Shown here: piece by piece, positions 50,069 through 63,768 of the stretch
Layout of the letters: each line of letters starts with the position of its first letter
How positions within the stretch are numbered: the stretch's first letter is position 1
DNA from: Pterobdella sp. o SKG-2022
Lineage: Eukaryota; Annelida; Clitellata; Hirudinida; Piscicolidae
Assembly: GCA_964035795.1 (NCBI GenBank)
Contig: OZ038321.1
Span: forward strand, 4,816,804 to 4,880,803
DNA: 64,000 bases
Reading direction: 5' to 3'
Translations under genes and position numbers: made by a program
Notes under the pieces: generated by a model
Database searches by the model: none
The model's input: the letters and a program-made list of their open reading frames with translations, nothing else
Told to the model about the DNA's origin: nothing

Positions 50069-53000
50069 CTGTGGTGTTGGTTATTATGGGCGTTATAAGT
50101 AATCCGTTTCATTGGTATTCATAAAAAAATATTAAAAATGAAATCTTTTTTTATTTAATTTTGTATCCATTCAACTTTTTATTTCTTCAATTTTGTATAT
50201 TTTAATATAAAATTAATAAAGTTTTTAGTTTTTTTAAATATACTCCTTTCATTGTGGATAGTGAAAAAGTCGGTGTTTTTTAGTTTTTTGTATCTTTTAT
50301 TATTTTCAAATTCATTTTACGCTTCAAATTCTTGATAATTAGGTCTATAAAATTTAAAATTCTTCGTGTTATAAACTTTCATTCTATTTATTATTCATGG
50401 TTTTGAGGTTCAAATTTTAGTATATTCCAGTTCTATTTTATCTATCGTTTATTTTAGCTATATTTTTTATTATCAGCATTTTAGCTAGATTAATTTAATT
50501 TTATAAGTAAATTTGTATTTGAAATATTAAAGCTTGAACATAAAATAGAATTTCTATAATTTTGATTTTTTAATTACAATTTCCGATAGTTTGGCCTTAT
50601 CTTGAGATACACTATAATAATATTTATCGAATTTTTTCTTTCTGCCAATCCCGTAGATTTGTATTTGGTACATTAAAATTAGCTGATAAATAAAAAAATA
50701 AAAAACTCCTTCAAGAAGCTCAATACAGACTTAATTGATTGATAATAGCATTATTAAACACCAAAGTTCATATAATTAATGCATCTACGGGGCTCTTAAG
50801 GACAGTTCTATCGTGACGACATGAAACTTCATTGGTGATGAATACTCAAAGAGTTAAAGCAAATTAGAAGCTAATGAGAATTTTGAAAGTAAGATTTCAT
50901 CTATAAATATAATAAAAATAATTATTTTTATATTGCATTATACAAGACTATCTTTTAAAGCATGAAGTCGTTTTATTATTTATACTTTGTTAAGAACCCT
51001 TTTAGGCTCCCCTCAAAATAGACTTGACTGGCTTTAAACACGCGGTGAGAGAGTGTTATGGTTAGAAACCAAAATTTCAACAAGTTTGAGAAACAGTTAC
51101 ATATAGACACAGATTGTGTTTGAAGATGCTCACAGCAAAGCCTTATTGAATAGTGTCTCGTTTTATATGTAAGCTATGTGCGTGGTAAAGGTTATGGATG
51201 GTTTGAGAAAGGGAACAACACTTTTGGGAATGATTTTTTTTGCAAACAGAAAAACTATAAGAATATAAACTATAGAGATTATAAATTATGAGAAAAAAGA
51301 TCCGAAGCCCGGATAATCAATCAGGTAAACGCTAGAGAATTTTTAGTAACCTCCATATGAGTTGAGTGTTATTTTCCAAAAAAAATAATCAATTCATTCA
51401 AGATTATAAAGCAATTGATGCAGTAATTGATGTTTTTGATGAAACTATTGGACCTGATACTTCTACTAGAAGTCCGTCAAATCAAACCATTCAACATAGG
51501 TCTCTGAAGCATTTTGATTTAATTTCCAAAACTCCATAAGCATCCAAAAGCTGGTAGAATATAATGATCTTTTTAGAAACCGCATACATCGTCCACAAAA
51601 CTTCTCAGCAGTGAATGAGAAAAGTTGAATAATGTTATTTGAAAATATTATGTAAAAACATTTTTGAGAGGAAATTATTCGAATAAATCTAAAAATTTTA
51701 ATATTAAATAACATGTAAAAAAACGCATGGGTCAGCAGGTCATTTCAAATGAAAATTCAAAAATGGAAACAGGACGAAATGAAAAATTTTGAAAAGATTC
51801 AATCGATTACTATGCAAGATTGATGACTGTTCGAAAGATTGAAAAAAGCAGATGGGATTCAATTTTTAAATGATTCTTTAACGAAATGATATTACATATT
51901 CAAGGTCTTGCAAAATTCCAAGTTTTTTATTTAAACTTTCCATTAAAAAATTGAAAAATTTCTTAATTCCAAAAATTTTTTGAAAAATAATCAGTTTTCT
52001 AATTAAAAATTTCAAAGATTTTTTTTCAATTATATGCAACCCTCTTATCAAATAACTTTGGTTTCATGGAAATAGATGAGAGGTATTATATAAGTTGCTT
52101 GACAACACTAAAATATTTAAGATAATGTTACAAGGCACCTTTCTTAATCGCTTTTTTTAGCCTGTTTCTCTATCAAACCTTTGAGCTAGCTCCTCTATTA
52201 GCTATTTTAAGTACTTGATTCTTGAATATTTTTTTATACCTTGTATTTATATTTTAAAAATAAATAACACATAATCAGAGTTTGAACTCATCATAAAGCA
52301 TTACTATGATGAGAAATTTATCCGAAATGTGTAGTGTTTGAAAAGATCCTTATTTAAATATTGGGAGATTTTTATTAAATGCCTCCAAATCATCAATATG
52401 TTATATTATAAGTTAAATTGAAACACCCACTGTTCTTTTTGTGAACGCATTTTGAATCATTTCAGTTTTGATAATAAATTCCAAAAAATCTCGAAAAAAA
52501 CAAATTTAGATTGATGAGTCCGGTTGGTAAATTTCCATTGTTTTATTTGATGAAAGTGTTTACATTTAAATTGAATGAGAATATAAATTTAAATTTACAT
52601 ATCCTCTGCATCAATACGTAAAAAAGATTTTCATTTTATTGCCCACATTTACATTGGAAATGCAATCAATTTACATTTTTGACCAGTACAATACATTCCA
52701 ATGGGAAGAATCAAGATTAGAGTTTTTGAATGCATTATCATTGTAATGGTGGAGAATAAGAAATAAAATACCATAATAAGCAGAGGAAACTGTGGAAAGC
52801 ATCTTATAAGTTTATAGGGGTATCAACCCAGTGTTTTTAGACCACACAAAATAGTGGTTTTTTTTTACAATAGCTGATAGCTATGCTTTCTTGAAAATTT
52901 ATTTAAAGCAATTGAAAAAATCTTTAATAGGTTATACAGTCACATAGAAAAAAAATGTTATATTCTTGAAATAAAGATTCGATTGAATATTTAATGAGAC

Positions 53001-53510
53001 ATTTAATGAAGGAAATATTCTTGAAAGAAATTCAAAAGAAACTGTTTTTTAATTTCGAAGAGTTTTTTGATTTATGTGTGTAACTGCAAGTTGGAATTCA
53101 AAAAAAAAAGGGAAATGTTATATAAAGAAATCACTTTATTTTTTCAAAAGCCTACATAAAGCTATACATTAGAAAATAAAAGAAAGAAAAACCTTGAGAA
53201 AAAAAACGAAAAACTTGATAAAATATAATATATAAAAAACAATTACAGCTTTTACTTGGACACATCTTTCAAATTTCTTTAATATCATCAAAGTTTTCCA
53301 TCCAATGTGAAAAAAATAATGTGAAAATCTCGCCAAAAATCACTTTGAAATGCAATAAGGCACAAAACAAGACTTAACCTCAAGCAATTCAAAACCGTCC
53401 TAAATTAATTGAAGCTTTCCATTGTTTTACTCTTTTTTTACCCAATAAAATAAACTGGTTCATTGTTTTTAGGTATAAGGTTAAAAACATCAAATTAGCG
53501 TCCAAGCGTT
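50069..53510 (-). other. Intron sequence, no gene recognised
   Basis: Main part of the 3.7 kb intron between receptor exons 53805-53881 and 49565-50068. AT-rich. A frame at 51466-51714 on the minus strand has ordinary composition but no recognised family and no usable splice phase. Confidence 0.55.
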
Positions 53511-53670
53511 TAAGCCTGCTAGCTGGTGGGGCTGGTACCCTTTTAGGTTATGAACCTAAAAACCCCTCATTGTCCTCTAGTAACCAGCTGGAGTTACTCA
53601 AATTATATTTTTGAGATATTATTTTTTGAAAGACCCTACACAGACTGTTTTATCAGTCTGTTCACACCTG
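53511..53670. other. GC-richer island with several hairpins
   Basis: Contains perfect hairpins TTTTAGGTT-ATG-AACCTAAAA (53541-53561) and AGACTG-N6-CAGTCT (53642-53659). It also has an outer AGCTGGT/ACCAGCT pair (53521-53527 with 53583-53589). Base composition stands out from the AT-rich flanks, suggesting an interspersed repeat, though no second copy was seen in the window. It lies 135-290 bases inside the intron, past the donor of exon 53805-53881. Confidence 0.5.
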
Positions 53671-53804
53671 GCTAAGTTCTTAGAACATATACTTTATTAG
53701 TAAAGAATACAACCTAGGACCAAAACTCAAAAGCTTGATAATGGAGATAGGATGTTTTTTTGCGAACGTTAAAACAGAAATGTAAAAAATATTGAGTGTT
53801 ATAC

Positions 53805-53881
53805 CTGTCTTGGTGAAGTTGAAGTGGTTGCTAGACATTGAAGTTTTCTGCAAGGAGTCGATCTTGAAGGATGAGTCAGAT
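53805..53881 (-). CDS. AMPA-type glutamate receptor, amino-terminal domain exon (second in window)
   Basis: A 77-base exon, entering in phase 2 and leaving in phase 1. Acceptor ATCTCTCCAG and donor AAGACAG|GTATAA. It encodes (R)SDSSFKIDSLQKTSMSSNHF, then NFTKT and the first base of Val. This corresponds to the iGluR ATD stretch after the first helix, where AMPA receptors read .....F.L....... ..NSFSVTNAFC. The junction with the next exon yields NFTKT-VCDILENGVF, placing the conserved Cys as expected. NFT is a potential N-glycosylation sequon. Recognition rests mainly on phase and order, because the exon is short and this region of the domain is variable. Confidence 0.85.
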
Positions 53882-54356
53882 CTGGAGAGATCGTGAATTG
53901 ATTGTTGTTATTTTATTTGTCTTTTTATATTATTTCGTGTGTTTGATTATTTTATCAATATGAACAATTATTTTATTGCTTTTTCAATTTTATTGTGAAT
54001 ATCATAGTTACTTTTGTTTTGTCACAAATGTGGTAATACATTTAAATATAATAATGTACTTAATCATATTTTTACTGCTTACCTCAACACTCAAAAAAAA
54101 CTGTGTTATATCAATCATAATTCAAAAAAAAATTTTTCATCAGCCAAAATTATTCCACCATTGTTTTACTTATTTTTCCTTTTTCTCTTTTCAATACATT
54201 TCAAGTATCGATCGATAAAAGAGTAAACTTCTTTAGAAAAGTCAATAGAAAATCAATATAAAAAAAACAAAAAATCAATTATAAAAACAAATAAATTTAA
54301 AAACTCAATTTTAATGATTATTGTTGATACTCCAACTAAACCCCGAATTGACTGAC
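53882..54356 (-). other. Short receptor intron (475 bases)
   Basis: Runs from the donor AACAG|GTCAGT to the acceptor ATCTCTCCAG. T-rich and A-rich, without a recognisable element. It is by far the shortest intron of the gene in this window. Confidence 0.75.
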
Positions 54357-54432
54357 CTGTTATTATACCTAGCAACTTCCAGCTTGTATCCTTCAATGGA
54401 CAGTGTGTCTTTGGTCTGGTCGAATATCGATC
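54357..54432 (-). CDS. AMPA-type glutamate receptor, amino-terminal domain exon (first in window)
   Basis: A 76-base exon, entering in phase 1 (GA completes Gly with a G from the missing upstream exon) and leaving in phase 2. Acceptor AAACCACCCAG and donor AACAG|GTCAGT. It encodes (G)SIFDQTKDTLSIEGYKLEV, then ARYNN. This matches the start of the mature iGluR domain, where the family has IG.IF.......  .AF..AV...N. The NRS made across the next junction is a potential sequon. The exon with the signal peptide and first strand must lie at higher coordinates. I could not find it between 54.4 kb and 64 kb, so a long first intron or a position outside the window is likely. Confidence 0.85.
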
Positions 54433-57400
54433 CTGGGTGGTTTATTACTCCTATTATTTTTGTTGTTATCTTTTTTATTATTTTGTTTATTTTTTCTCAT
54501 TTGTAATCTTTGTTTTGTTATTTTGTCTTTTTTTTGTTTTTGTATTCTTGTTTTTATTATTTCATTATTCGTTTTTTTTATTATTTTAGGGAATATAAAC
54601 GCAATTATTTTGTTAAAATTTAAAATTTTATAATTTATTTTGATATTGTTACAGCAGTATATAATCTTCATCACTCAAACCCTTTCTAAATTCTTATTTT
54701 CCAGTTTTTTTTGTGTATTATTTTTATGATATTATTGTAATTTTTGATTTTTCCAATCTTGAAGTTATGCTGTATCTTTTGTTTAAATGCTCTTCCAAGT
54801 TTTGAAATTATTAATGGTACTGTTTTGGTACATTTAGTTTAAAAGACAGCTACAATTTTTGAAGTCTTTTTTTTAAATTTTCCATGATAAGTTTGAACTC
54901 AATGAAACAGTTTTTTAAATGAGCAATTCTGCTTTTTTTTGTTTTTTTTTCAGTTTTTTTTAGTTAGAAAAAATAAAGTAATTATTGCGCTTATTTTTTA
55001 TTTTTTTATAACCATCTTTTGGTTATTACTAGTTTTTCAGCATAAATTTTTGTTTCATCTAAATTTTTTTTCGTCCATAAAAAAATTATTATTGCTTGAT
55101 CACTTTTATTATTTTCAAAATTTTATTTGATTAGTTTTTGTCGTTTTGAGGGTTTCAGGTGTGTTTATTTGCTCTTCATTTGAAATTTAATATAATTCTT
55201 ATTATTTTCCACCGTTAATATTTTTATTCGAAGTGTATGTTTAATATAAAATGAAGTATTCAAACAAAAATATAGTTCTTTTTTTTTTTATCTTAAACTG
55301 ATTAAATTATTTAAACAAAAATAATGTATGTTAGAATCCTATCTTGTTTTATATTCAGTTGGTTATACAGTCAAAGTTCTGTGGAAGGAATTATATTTCT
55401 GATTATTTCCATTGTGTATTTTAATATAAGATTATGATCTGGTTTGCTTATATCGTTCTGAGAAAGACTCTTATCATTACCTGTATCTTTATTTATCATC
55501 TTTAAGATTTTATCATGTTTTTGTATGTGTGCATTTGTGTGTGTGCATGTGTGTACGTGTGTTTGTGTGTTTGTATCATCTGGTATGAACGTTTGTCAGA
55601 TAAAACTGTCATTAGAATCTTTTTTCACATTAATTTTTTTTAATGTTACTTTGGCGTTGATCTCAAAGATAGTGCTTCCTTGTTATCTTTCTGCTAAATA
55701 CCAAATCATTCGTAACCTCATTTAACACTCAAATTTTTTTGATAACTCAAGTCATATATTGAAAAAAGTAATAGTAAAAATGCTTGTAACATAGCTGGTA
55801 ATTTTATTACTACCGTTAATTCAATTTGTATCTCAAAATAATGCATACCTATAAGAATTTGAATTTAAAAGTTGAATAAACATCAAAATATAATTTTCAT
55901 CATAAATTTGAATTTTTAAATTAAATCATACATAAAAACAACAAAATTTGTTTTATTTCTTCAGTAAATCTAGTGAGTAATAATAAACCCTTGAAATGAT
56001 GCAGTTTCCACTTGAAGGTACCAGAAATCCGACCATCCTACGCTACGTTAGCACATTTTCCTGATCACAATCTCAGTATTATTAATCTTGTTGTTCATTG
56101 TTTTTATTATTATTTTTATTTAAAGTGAGTTTCACATCGATTTAATTTAATTTTAGTGGCTAAAAAAGACAAAAAAAGAGTTCTCTAAGCCCAAAAAATA
56201 ACTGTACAAACAGTAAATAAATATACAAAACGTAAAACAATAACTATTTTATAATATATTTTGTAATATTGGTATGGCTAGCATTTTGAACCTATATAAT
56301 TGAGATTTATTTAATAAGCAAAACATACAGAAACAATTCGAAGCATCAGTTAACTCTGCGTGTATTGAACTTCACTTTGTACATTAAACAACTAAGAAAA
56401 CCCAAAACAAGAGCCAAACCATGAAAAATGAAAACCTAGAAAAATAATATATATAAATAATGATAAAGTTTTTAAAGTCAATAACATAAATTTACAGAAT
56501 AGAGATCCAGAACTGTTAATTTCCTAAGGTGCGAAGCTTATCGTACAAATAGAGCATCATCAAGTATATATTATTGTAATGTAATGTATTGGAAGCTTTT
56601 ATGCTTCAGAAATATAACTATTAGGTGTTTTAAACTTCGAATTCTATAAATATATAGCCAAAACCAAACATCTGAAAAAACAAAAAAAAGGTTAAAAATT
56701 AGCATGATAAATAGCAAAAAAATAAGGATTTTCGCATACTTTACATCATTAACATAAGCGTTAAAATAAAACTTATTTAACCAAATATGGATAAATATAA
56801 ATAATAATGAAAATCTCTCAGAAATCATTGGAACAGGTCTGCGGACATCAAGCAGTGTTGAAGGATTGGATAAGCAACCAATATGGATTCCATGATGAGT
56901 TTCACAACAGATTGAGAAGAAAATTTGAATAAAGAATTGTTATCATTGCTTTTAAGGGAATTATTGCTGTTGTTGCGATCATTGTAAGTGTTTTTATTAT
57001 AATAATTATTGTTGTTTGTATTGTTATTACAACTATTATTATTGCTTTTATTTTTATTGTTGTTACAATTATTATTGTTGTTGTTGTGAACCTATTTATA
57101 GTGGTTTCAAAGTAACATCCATTTCTTTAAATGAACATTGGACCGTATAACAAAGTATCATTATTGTTTCCATCAATTTAAAAATCAATATTATAGTGCC
57201 CTATTCAAGGCTACATCGTGATGGATTTGATGGCGAGTCTTACAAAAGCCTTGAGTCACCAAAGCCAATCTAAATAGCCTGTTAGAGACATTTCAATATG
57301 AACATTCTACCGATATTCATATAGGCTCGAAGGATTATGGATCAGTAACAGCTTTATTGAAATGGGTAGGTGATTATTGTTTTCGTTGTTGTCATTCTTT

Positions 57401-59724
57401 TTAATTATTAATTTCATTAATTTTTATTAATTTTTTGAAGAAATATAATAAAAATAAAATTAGATGAGCAGATTTCCATATAATGATATTATGAACCATT
57501 GAAATTTTTCTATCGATCCTAGAATGACAATTCACAGAGATTCAATAATATATTTTTGTAATGCAATTATGTATACATGCTGTTAGGGTGAGTGATAACA
57601 GAAGTTTTGGCGGTTTTAATAGTTTTTCGTCTTTTCAGAAAAAAAATTTCTTTCATCTCATAAAAAAAGAGGGTTTGTTTGTTTGAAAGTTGTGAGGTGC
57701 TGATCAAATATGCATGTTATTTCTGTTTTCTTTTTAAAAAAATTTTGTGATGTACGCTTTATAATGAGGATTTTTTTCACACAAAGCTTAGTGAAATTTT
57801 TTAAATAAATACATTGTGTTTGTGTTTTTACTATTGTTTCAGGCTAAACGACGACATCTAAACACTTGGAGTACTGATGAAGGGGCTGAAAAGACAAAAA
57901 ACTTCAACTGATGCAAAAAAAAAAAGATACACTAATTAGAAAATATATAACGAGAAAATTTAGTTTCTAAAAAGAAAATATAAGCATAGCTGCATTAAAC
58001 CAACTAAGAAAAGAGTCAATTAAATGAAAAAGAGTTTTAAATAAGCGGAAAAACTGAAAATAAAAATAAATAAAAAACGAAATGAGAAAATAATTTTTGG
58101 AATATAATACATTTTTTTTTAATTCGAAAACATGAAAATCAAACAAAAATATCGAATGAATGAAGAAAAAGAATTACTGCCAAAACTAAAACAACGTTTA
58201 TACGAAATAGCATTGACAAAATTCAAAAAAAAATTTTTTATATACTGAAACGAAAGGCTTAAAGAGTTAAAAGAAAAAATAAAACGATGAGATAAAAAAT
58301 AATTGTTTCAAGGAGAAAAAGACCCATTTGATACTAAATGAAATGGAGATTATCACCTCGGTGTATGAAGGCATAAGAAGATAAAACAAGAAGAAGGAAA
58401 AAAGATATCTTGACGTCAATGGTAGAAAAAAGTTGGCATTGATGGAACTTTGATAGGTTTAATGTCAGTGAAAGAAATAGAAAAAATTTTAAGATAAATG
58501 TGTTAAAGATAAAGTGATTAAGCTGAAGCAATAAATGCCTTTGGTTAAAAGATTGTCTACACCGGTAGATAAAAGTTAAAAGATTGTGGTTACGAATGTT
58601 GTGAACATCAGACAGTGGACCAAATTTATGTTTGGCTAACTGTCAAAGAAGAATGGGATAACAGAAAGGATAGCTACAATATTTACAAAAGCGACAATAA
58701 AAGCTTTAAGTGTGTGGATGATGTTTTTAGGCAGAATGAAGAAGATGGGAGAAAAGGTTGAAATAATTAAAAGTAGTCAATACTAGATAAAGATATGTTT
58801 GCAACATGCTTAGAAGAAAGTCAGAATATGGGTATGCTAGCGGAAGAGTTAAAAGCAGAAGAAATAAATTTACTGCTGAAACATAAAAGTATTAACAAAA
58901 CTAATAAACTTGGATATTTTAAAATTATAAGATATAAAATGGACAGCATTTCAAAAAACTTATAAAATTCAATGAGTAAAACAACAGGTGGTAATGAGAG
59001 CTGCTTATGATACTGTAAAAGAAATAATGATCTTTCAATATTAAACTTTCCTAATACCAGTGGTAATAAACAACTCAGAATATAGGATATTTCTAGAAAA
59101 AATGAAGGAACCACAAATAATAAAACGAGAAAGTATAAAAATGCTTAAATTGCCTTAAGTACGTTTTATTGGGATATGATGAATGAATTTTGTATATGGT
59201 CGATTGAAGCCTGAAGTCTCAACATTACCTCATTATATGTGTAATTTCAAAAAGACGAGCTGAATAATAGATACTAATAGCCTGAAAGAACTGCAATGGA
59301 ATGGTACAAAAACGTTCTGGTGTCAAAAAGATACAGGGTTAATGTTGTAAAAGCAAAAAACAAGCAAAATAAATAAAAAAAACAGGGTTAGAGATGCAAA
59401 AAAAATGCATGAGCACAAGTTAGAAAAAATCAAGCATCCTAAAAATATAGTGGATGAAACAAAAAAGGGACTAGTGGCAAAAAATTGCATCTAGAATGGT
59501 GGTGAAGTAAGAAGAAAATTCGTCAAGTGTGATAAATTTAAGAAAAGGATGATATTATACATCTGATAAAAAAAGCATAATAAAAAAAAGGCATAAAAGA
59601 AAAAATCAAATATGAAGTTAAGTTTAGAACTAGGCCGATCCATTAAAACAACATGGAAATTTAAGATAAAATTTCATCTTAAAAGTGATTCATGAATAAA
59701 ACGGGGATGTGAAAGAAATATTTG
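54433..59724. other. AT-rich stretch upstream of the first visible exon
   Basis: Probably the receptor's next 5' intron. T-rich at 54450-55140 and with ATT/GTT runs at 56990-57090. From about 58000 to 59700 the plus strand is strikingly purine-rich with many short frames. Some look like decayed coding sequence, but no domain could be named. A signal-peptide exon was looked for and not found. Confidence 0.5.
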
Positions 59725-59895
59725 ATGTAATGTGCTAATCATGAAGCTCTTTCTCTTGTAGATCAAAGTGCTTCCTACAAATTTAATCTAGTGAAAACAC
59801 ACTGTGAAGCAAATGCTAATTGTCGGCTTAACAAGGGATCGAACCCGGTAACTTTAGATGGTTAGTCTAATGCTTGACCAGTTGAGCCAACTATT
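59725..59895 (-). mobile_element. tRNA-derived SINE, copy 2
   Basis: Best-preserved tRNA head of the three copies. On the minus strand TGGCTCAACTGGTC fits the A box, TTAGA-CTAACCA-TCTAA forms an anticodon arm (loop with AAC), and GGGTTCGATCCC is a consensus B box. The body GCCGACAATTAGCATTTG and the end GCACATTACATC match the other copies. Target duplications are not obvious. Confidence 0.88.
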
Positions 59896-62696
59896 CAAAA
59901 AAGTTATAACATAGAGGTAATTTTTAAAAAAATGCTAAGTAAAACTTTGATAAATAATAATAGTGACAAGCATAACTCAAAGGTCAACAGTGGTCGAATC
60001 TAAACTCTAGAAGCAATCTTATTTGGTGTATTGAAAATATAATAAGCTTGCTTTATGTGGGTGAAATATGTATAAACTCAGTGAAAAGGGGAATAAAAAA
60101 AAATTGGTGAAAGTGATAATGGAGTTTCTCCAAAAGCAATAAAATAATAACATTCATTAGTTTCGTTTATTTATTTTCTAATAATTTACAAAACACTGAA
60201 TGAAATACTAATTGGTTATTATCAGAAAAGTACTATTTATTAAATTTAATTTAAGACAAAAAAAATACTCGTGACAATACAAAAATAATTCATATCCTAA
60301 TATTATTCATTGTGAATCAATTCTTTACCTATGGGAAGTCTATTCACTTGACCAAAAGTTGAAGAGATGATGATGAAGAAGAAGAAAATGAAGCTGATGG
60401 ATATAATAGTATTTCTCATATTTCCAAGTTTATTTTTTTCTCATTATGTTTCATAATTATTTTTATTATTATTTTTTATCGTGGGTGTTTTTTTTAAATT
60501 CAGTACTTTCTTCTCTCCCCATTATCTTTTATCAGAAAATATTCTCTTTAAAACAACATCTTTCGTTTTGTTTAATGTTTCCAACTTCATTTTCATCATT
60601 GTTTTATATTTTCAACTCTGCTATCAACATTATGACTCTTTTTTGTTGAAATTCCTGTCAATTCATCCGTTCCATAGTTTATAAATGCTTATTTACAGCT
60701 TAAGATGTGCTTGATTGTAACCTTAAATGGAGGGATCAGGTTATTTTTGAATATTTTCACTGCGCATGTTCAAGAGTAAATCCCTATAAGAATTGAAGAT
60801 CGTTTTGATCTAAGGGTAAAATTAAAATCCTTAGTGAAATCGTGTATCTTCAACAGATATTAACTAAAATAACTGCATAGAATATAGATACAAGACTTAT
60901 TGAATCAATAATAAAAATAAAAAAAAGATAATCATATAAAAAAAAATATCTTTCACGAAAATCATGGAGAAAAATTCGTTCTGCAAATCAAATTTAATGC
61001 TCTTGATAGTAAAAGGTGCTAGAAGAAGATAGGGTGACTTTTCACCTATGCAAAATTAAGGCTTTTTACTGAAAATTGATTTTTATAAAACTTTGTAAAT
61101 AAACTGTGAAAAAAATAGATGTTTAAATATTAATGTAGATTCTATAGAGTTCCAATATTGTTGAGCGAATGAATAGGGTTTTTGAAAAGTAATGGTTTAT
61201 AGTAATGTATTATGACCGATATTATCCTTGGATTTATCATCATTGGATGCTCTATGTTCTAATTTTAGATTCTTTTTCTAATATTTAATTCTAAAAAAAA
61301 TTAATTCAGGAATTTAATTTATTCTTGAGTTCAATCTATTCATATATATTCCTACATGAAAATTTAAATTATTTTAATAGCACTATTAAAAATAACAAGA
61401 TTCAATTTGTTTCATAGGTATTTCTAAATCGTTTTGAACTTTCCTTCTTGTTTGCTCACAATGTTTCACAACCAATGTTCAGTTTCATACTGTCTTTTAA
61501 TTATTTTTTATCTATTATTTTTTTTATTATTATCATTTATTATTATTTTTGTTATTTTTTAGCATATTATTGTTATTGCCTTCTTTAATATTATGATTAT
61601 CATCCTTATTTTAACTATTTCTTAATATTTTTATCCCTGTTTTTTCTCTGATATTATTCTTATTATTGTTGTTTTATTAAAATACATATGTTTCTATAAT
61701 TTACACATTTCCAAAACACAAGTTCAAATCCCATTGTTTTATAAAGCGTTTACTAATCAATTGCTTCAATCGATAGACTGTAATGCAATTATAGCTAGTT
61801 TGTTAAGCCAGTCTTATTTTTAGAAACATCATGTGTTTTTTTCATAATATTTTACAAAAAAACACCGTTTTCTAGTTTTCGATGCTTTCTAAATGTTTCA
61901 ACAAAGGTCCACATTTTATGTTTTGCTGAAAAAGATTTTTATCGAAATAGGTAACTGTATTCATAAAAATCTACCAGATATTTTTCATATGAATTTCATT
62001 CGATAGTTTTTTATAATTGTAAAGATTTTTACGTAGAGTAGCTAAGATTTAATGTGGAACTCATATGTTATTATCACAAATTTTTGACTTCAACTTCTGT
62101 ATCAATAATATTGATCAAAGTCTTTGTTTAATTTCTATGAAAATGTCAAACGTTCGTAATTTTTTTGATATTTTATGAGCAAGCTTTTTTTGCAATCTGT
62201 TGTTTAAAGATGCATAACATAATAAAATTAAATTTCTCAATTAAACACCTCTTCGTTTTTCACTGTTTGAAAATAAGCAAAGAATTTATATGAGATATTA
62301 GATATTTGAAAAATGTTTCGTAACACCATTACCTACGTTTTTCTGATAACTTCCAATGTTACTGGTGACCGATTCAATTTCTTTCAAAGATATATATAAT
62401 GAAATTTTGTTTATTAGATATAATTATCAAGTAACACTTTTCACAAACTAAACTTGTTAAAAAAGAAACCTTCAAAGATAGACAATTTTATATTAGTTTC
62501 AATCAGGTTCAACTTATACAAGGGTGATATATAAACTATTATGATTATATACTCAACTTAAAAAATACTATTATCCAATTAACTATTCAATAATTGAAAC
62601 AGGTTAGATCAAGTGATGTTGAAAGCTGTAACAATGATGACAGACATACATCTTATATAAGCATTCGCTCTTATACGCTCTTATTCAGAATCTACA
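59896..62696. other. AT-rich stretch with no recognisable gene
   Basis: Includes degenerate TTA/ATT runs at about 61500-61690. Only short biased frames; no exon or transposon motif was found. Confidence 0.5.
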
Positions 62697-62896
62697 NNNN
62701 NNNNNNNNNNNNNNNNNNNNNNNNNNNNNNNNNNNNNNNNNNNNNNNNNNNNNNNNNNNNNNNNNNNNNNNNNNNNNNNNNNNNNNNNNNNNNNNNNNNN
62801 NNNNNNNNNNNNNNNNNNNNNNNNNNNNNNNNNNNNNNNNNNNNNNNNNNNNNNNNNNNNNNNNNNNNNNNNNNNNNNNNNNNNNNNNNNNNNNNN
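62697..62896. other. Assembly gap of exactly 200 N
   Basis: A block of 200 undetermined bases, probably a gap of nominal size. The flanks are inverted: CAGAATCTAC before it and GTAGATTCTG after it. Open frames that cross it are artefacts. Confidence 0.99.
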
Positions 62897-62907
62897 GTAG
62901 ATTCTGA

Positions 62908-63203
<296 letters not shown>

Positions 63204-63578
63204 TATTGGACTATCTACAAACGTCACGAGAAACAACTTCAACAGTACCATACTCGATGTCTTCGCAGGATTCTTAACATACGCTGAAATGATATGATTC
63301 TTAATACTGATGTTCTAGAGAGAGCAAATTTTTCCACTGTTGTTATGATGATTCGTAAGGCACAGATGCGATAGGCTGGTCATGTTTCTTGTATGGCGGA
63401 CTCAAGAATTTCAAAACAACTTTTTTACGGACAGTTTAAAAATGGTCGGAGAAAAGTTGGAGCTCCACGCAAAAGCTATAAAAACTCCTTGACGGTCCAT
63501 CTGAAAAACTTCAACGTAGACGTCTTCATGTGGAAAAAGCTGCATTTGACAGACCTGCCTGGCGTAAAACAATCCACA

Positions 63579-63583
63579 ATGGT
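63579..63583. repeat. Target-site duplication, left copy (ATGGT)
   Basis: ATGGT flanks the SINE on its 3' side (relative to the SINE) and recurs at 63764-63768. Removing the SINE and one copy rejoins the LINE reading frame (IHNG then ALFLEEK). Confidence 0.8.
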
Positions 63584-63763
63584 AATGTAATGTAATGCGG
63601 TATTTATAAAGCGCTCTTTCTTATAGATCAAATCACGTGCTACAAATTAAATGTAGCGAAAACACATTGTGGAACAGGTGCTAATTGTCGGCCCACACGG
63701 CGATCAAACCCGGTAACTTTAGATAATAAGTCTAATGCACAACCATTGAGCTATAGGGGCTAT
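63584..63763 (-). mobile_element. tRNA-derived SINE, copy 3, nested in a LINE
   Basis: A 180-base copy whose borders are set by the interrupted LINE frame and the ATGGT duplication. The minus strand has the tRNA-like head (CCTATAGCTCAATGGTTG), anticodon stem TTAGA/TCTAA, a B box degraded to GGGTTTGATC, the shared body GTGGGCCGACAATTAGCACC and a CATTA-repeat tail (GCATTACATTACATTAC). This copy gives the family's true ends. It inserted after the LINE had landed. Confidence 0.9.
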
Positions 63764-63768
63764 ATGGT
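63764..63768. repeat. Target-site duplication, right copy (ATGGT)
   Basis: Pairs with 63579-63583 as the direct repeat made on SINE insertion. Confidence 0.8.

Noticed and set aside
51466..51714. 82-codon minus frame in the receptor intron
   Set aside because: No recognised family and it would disrupt the joined receptor frame.
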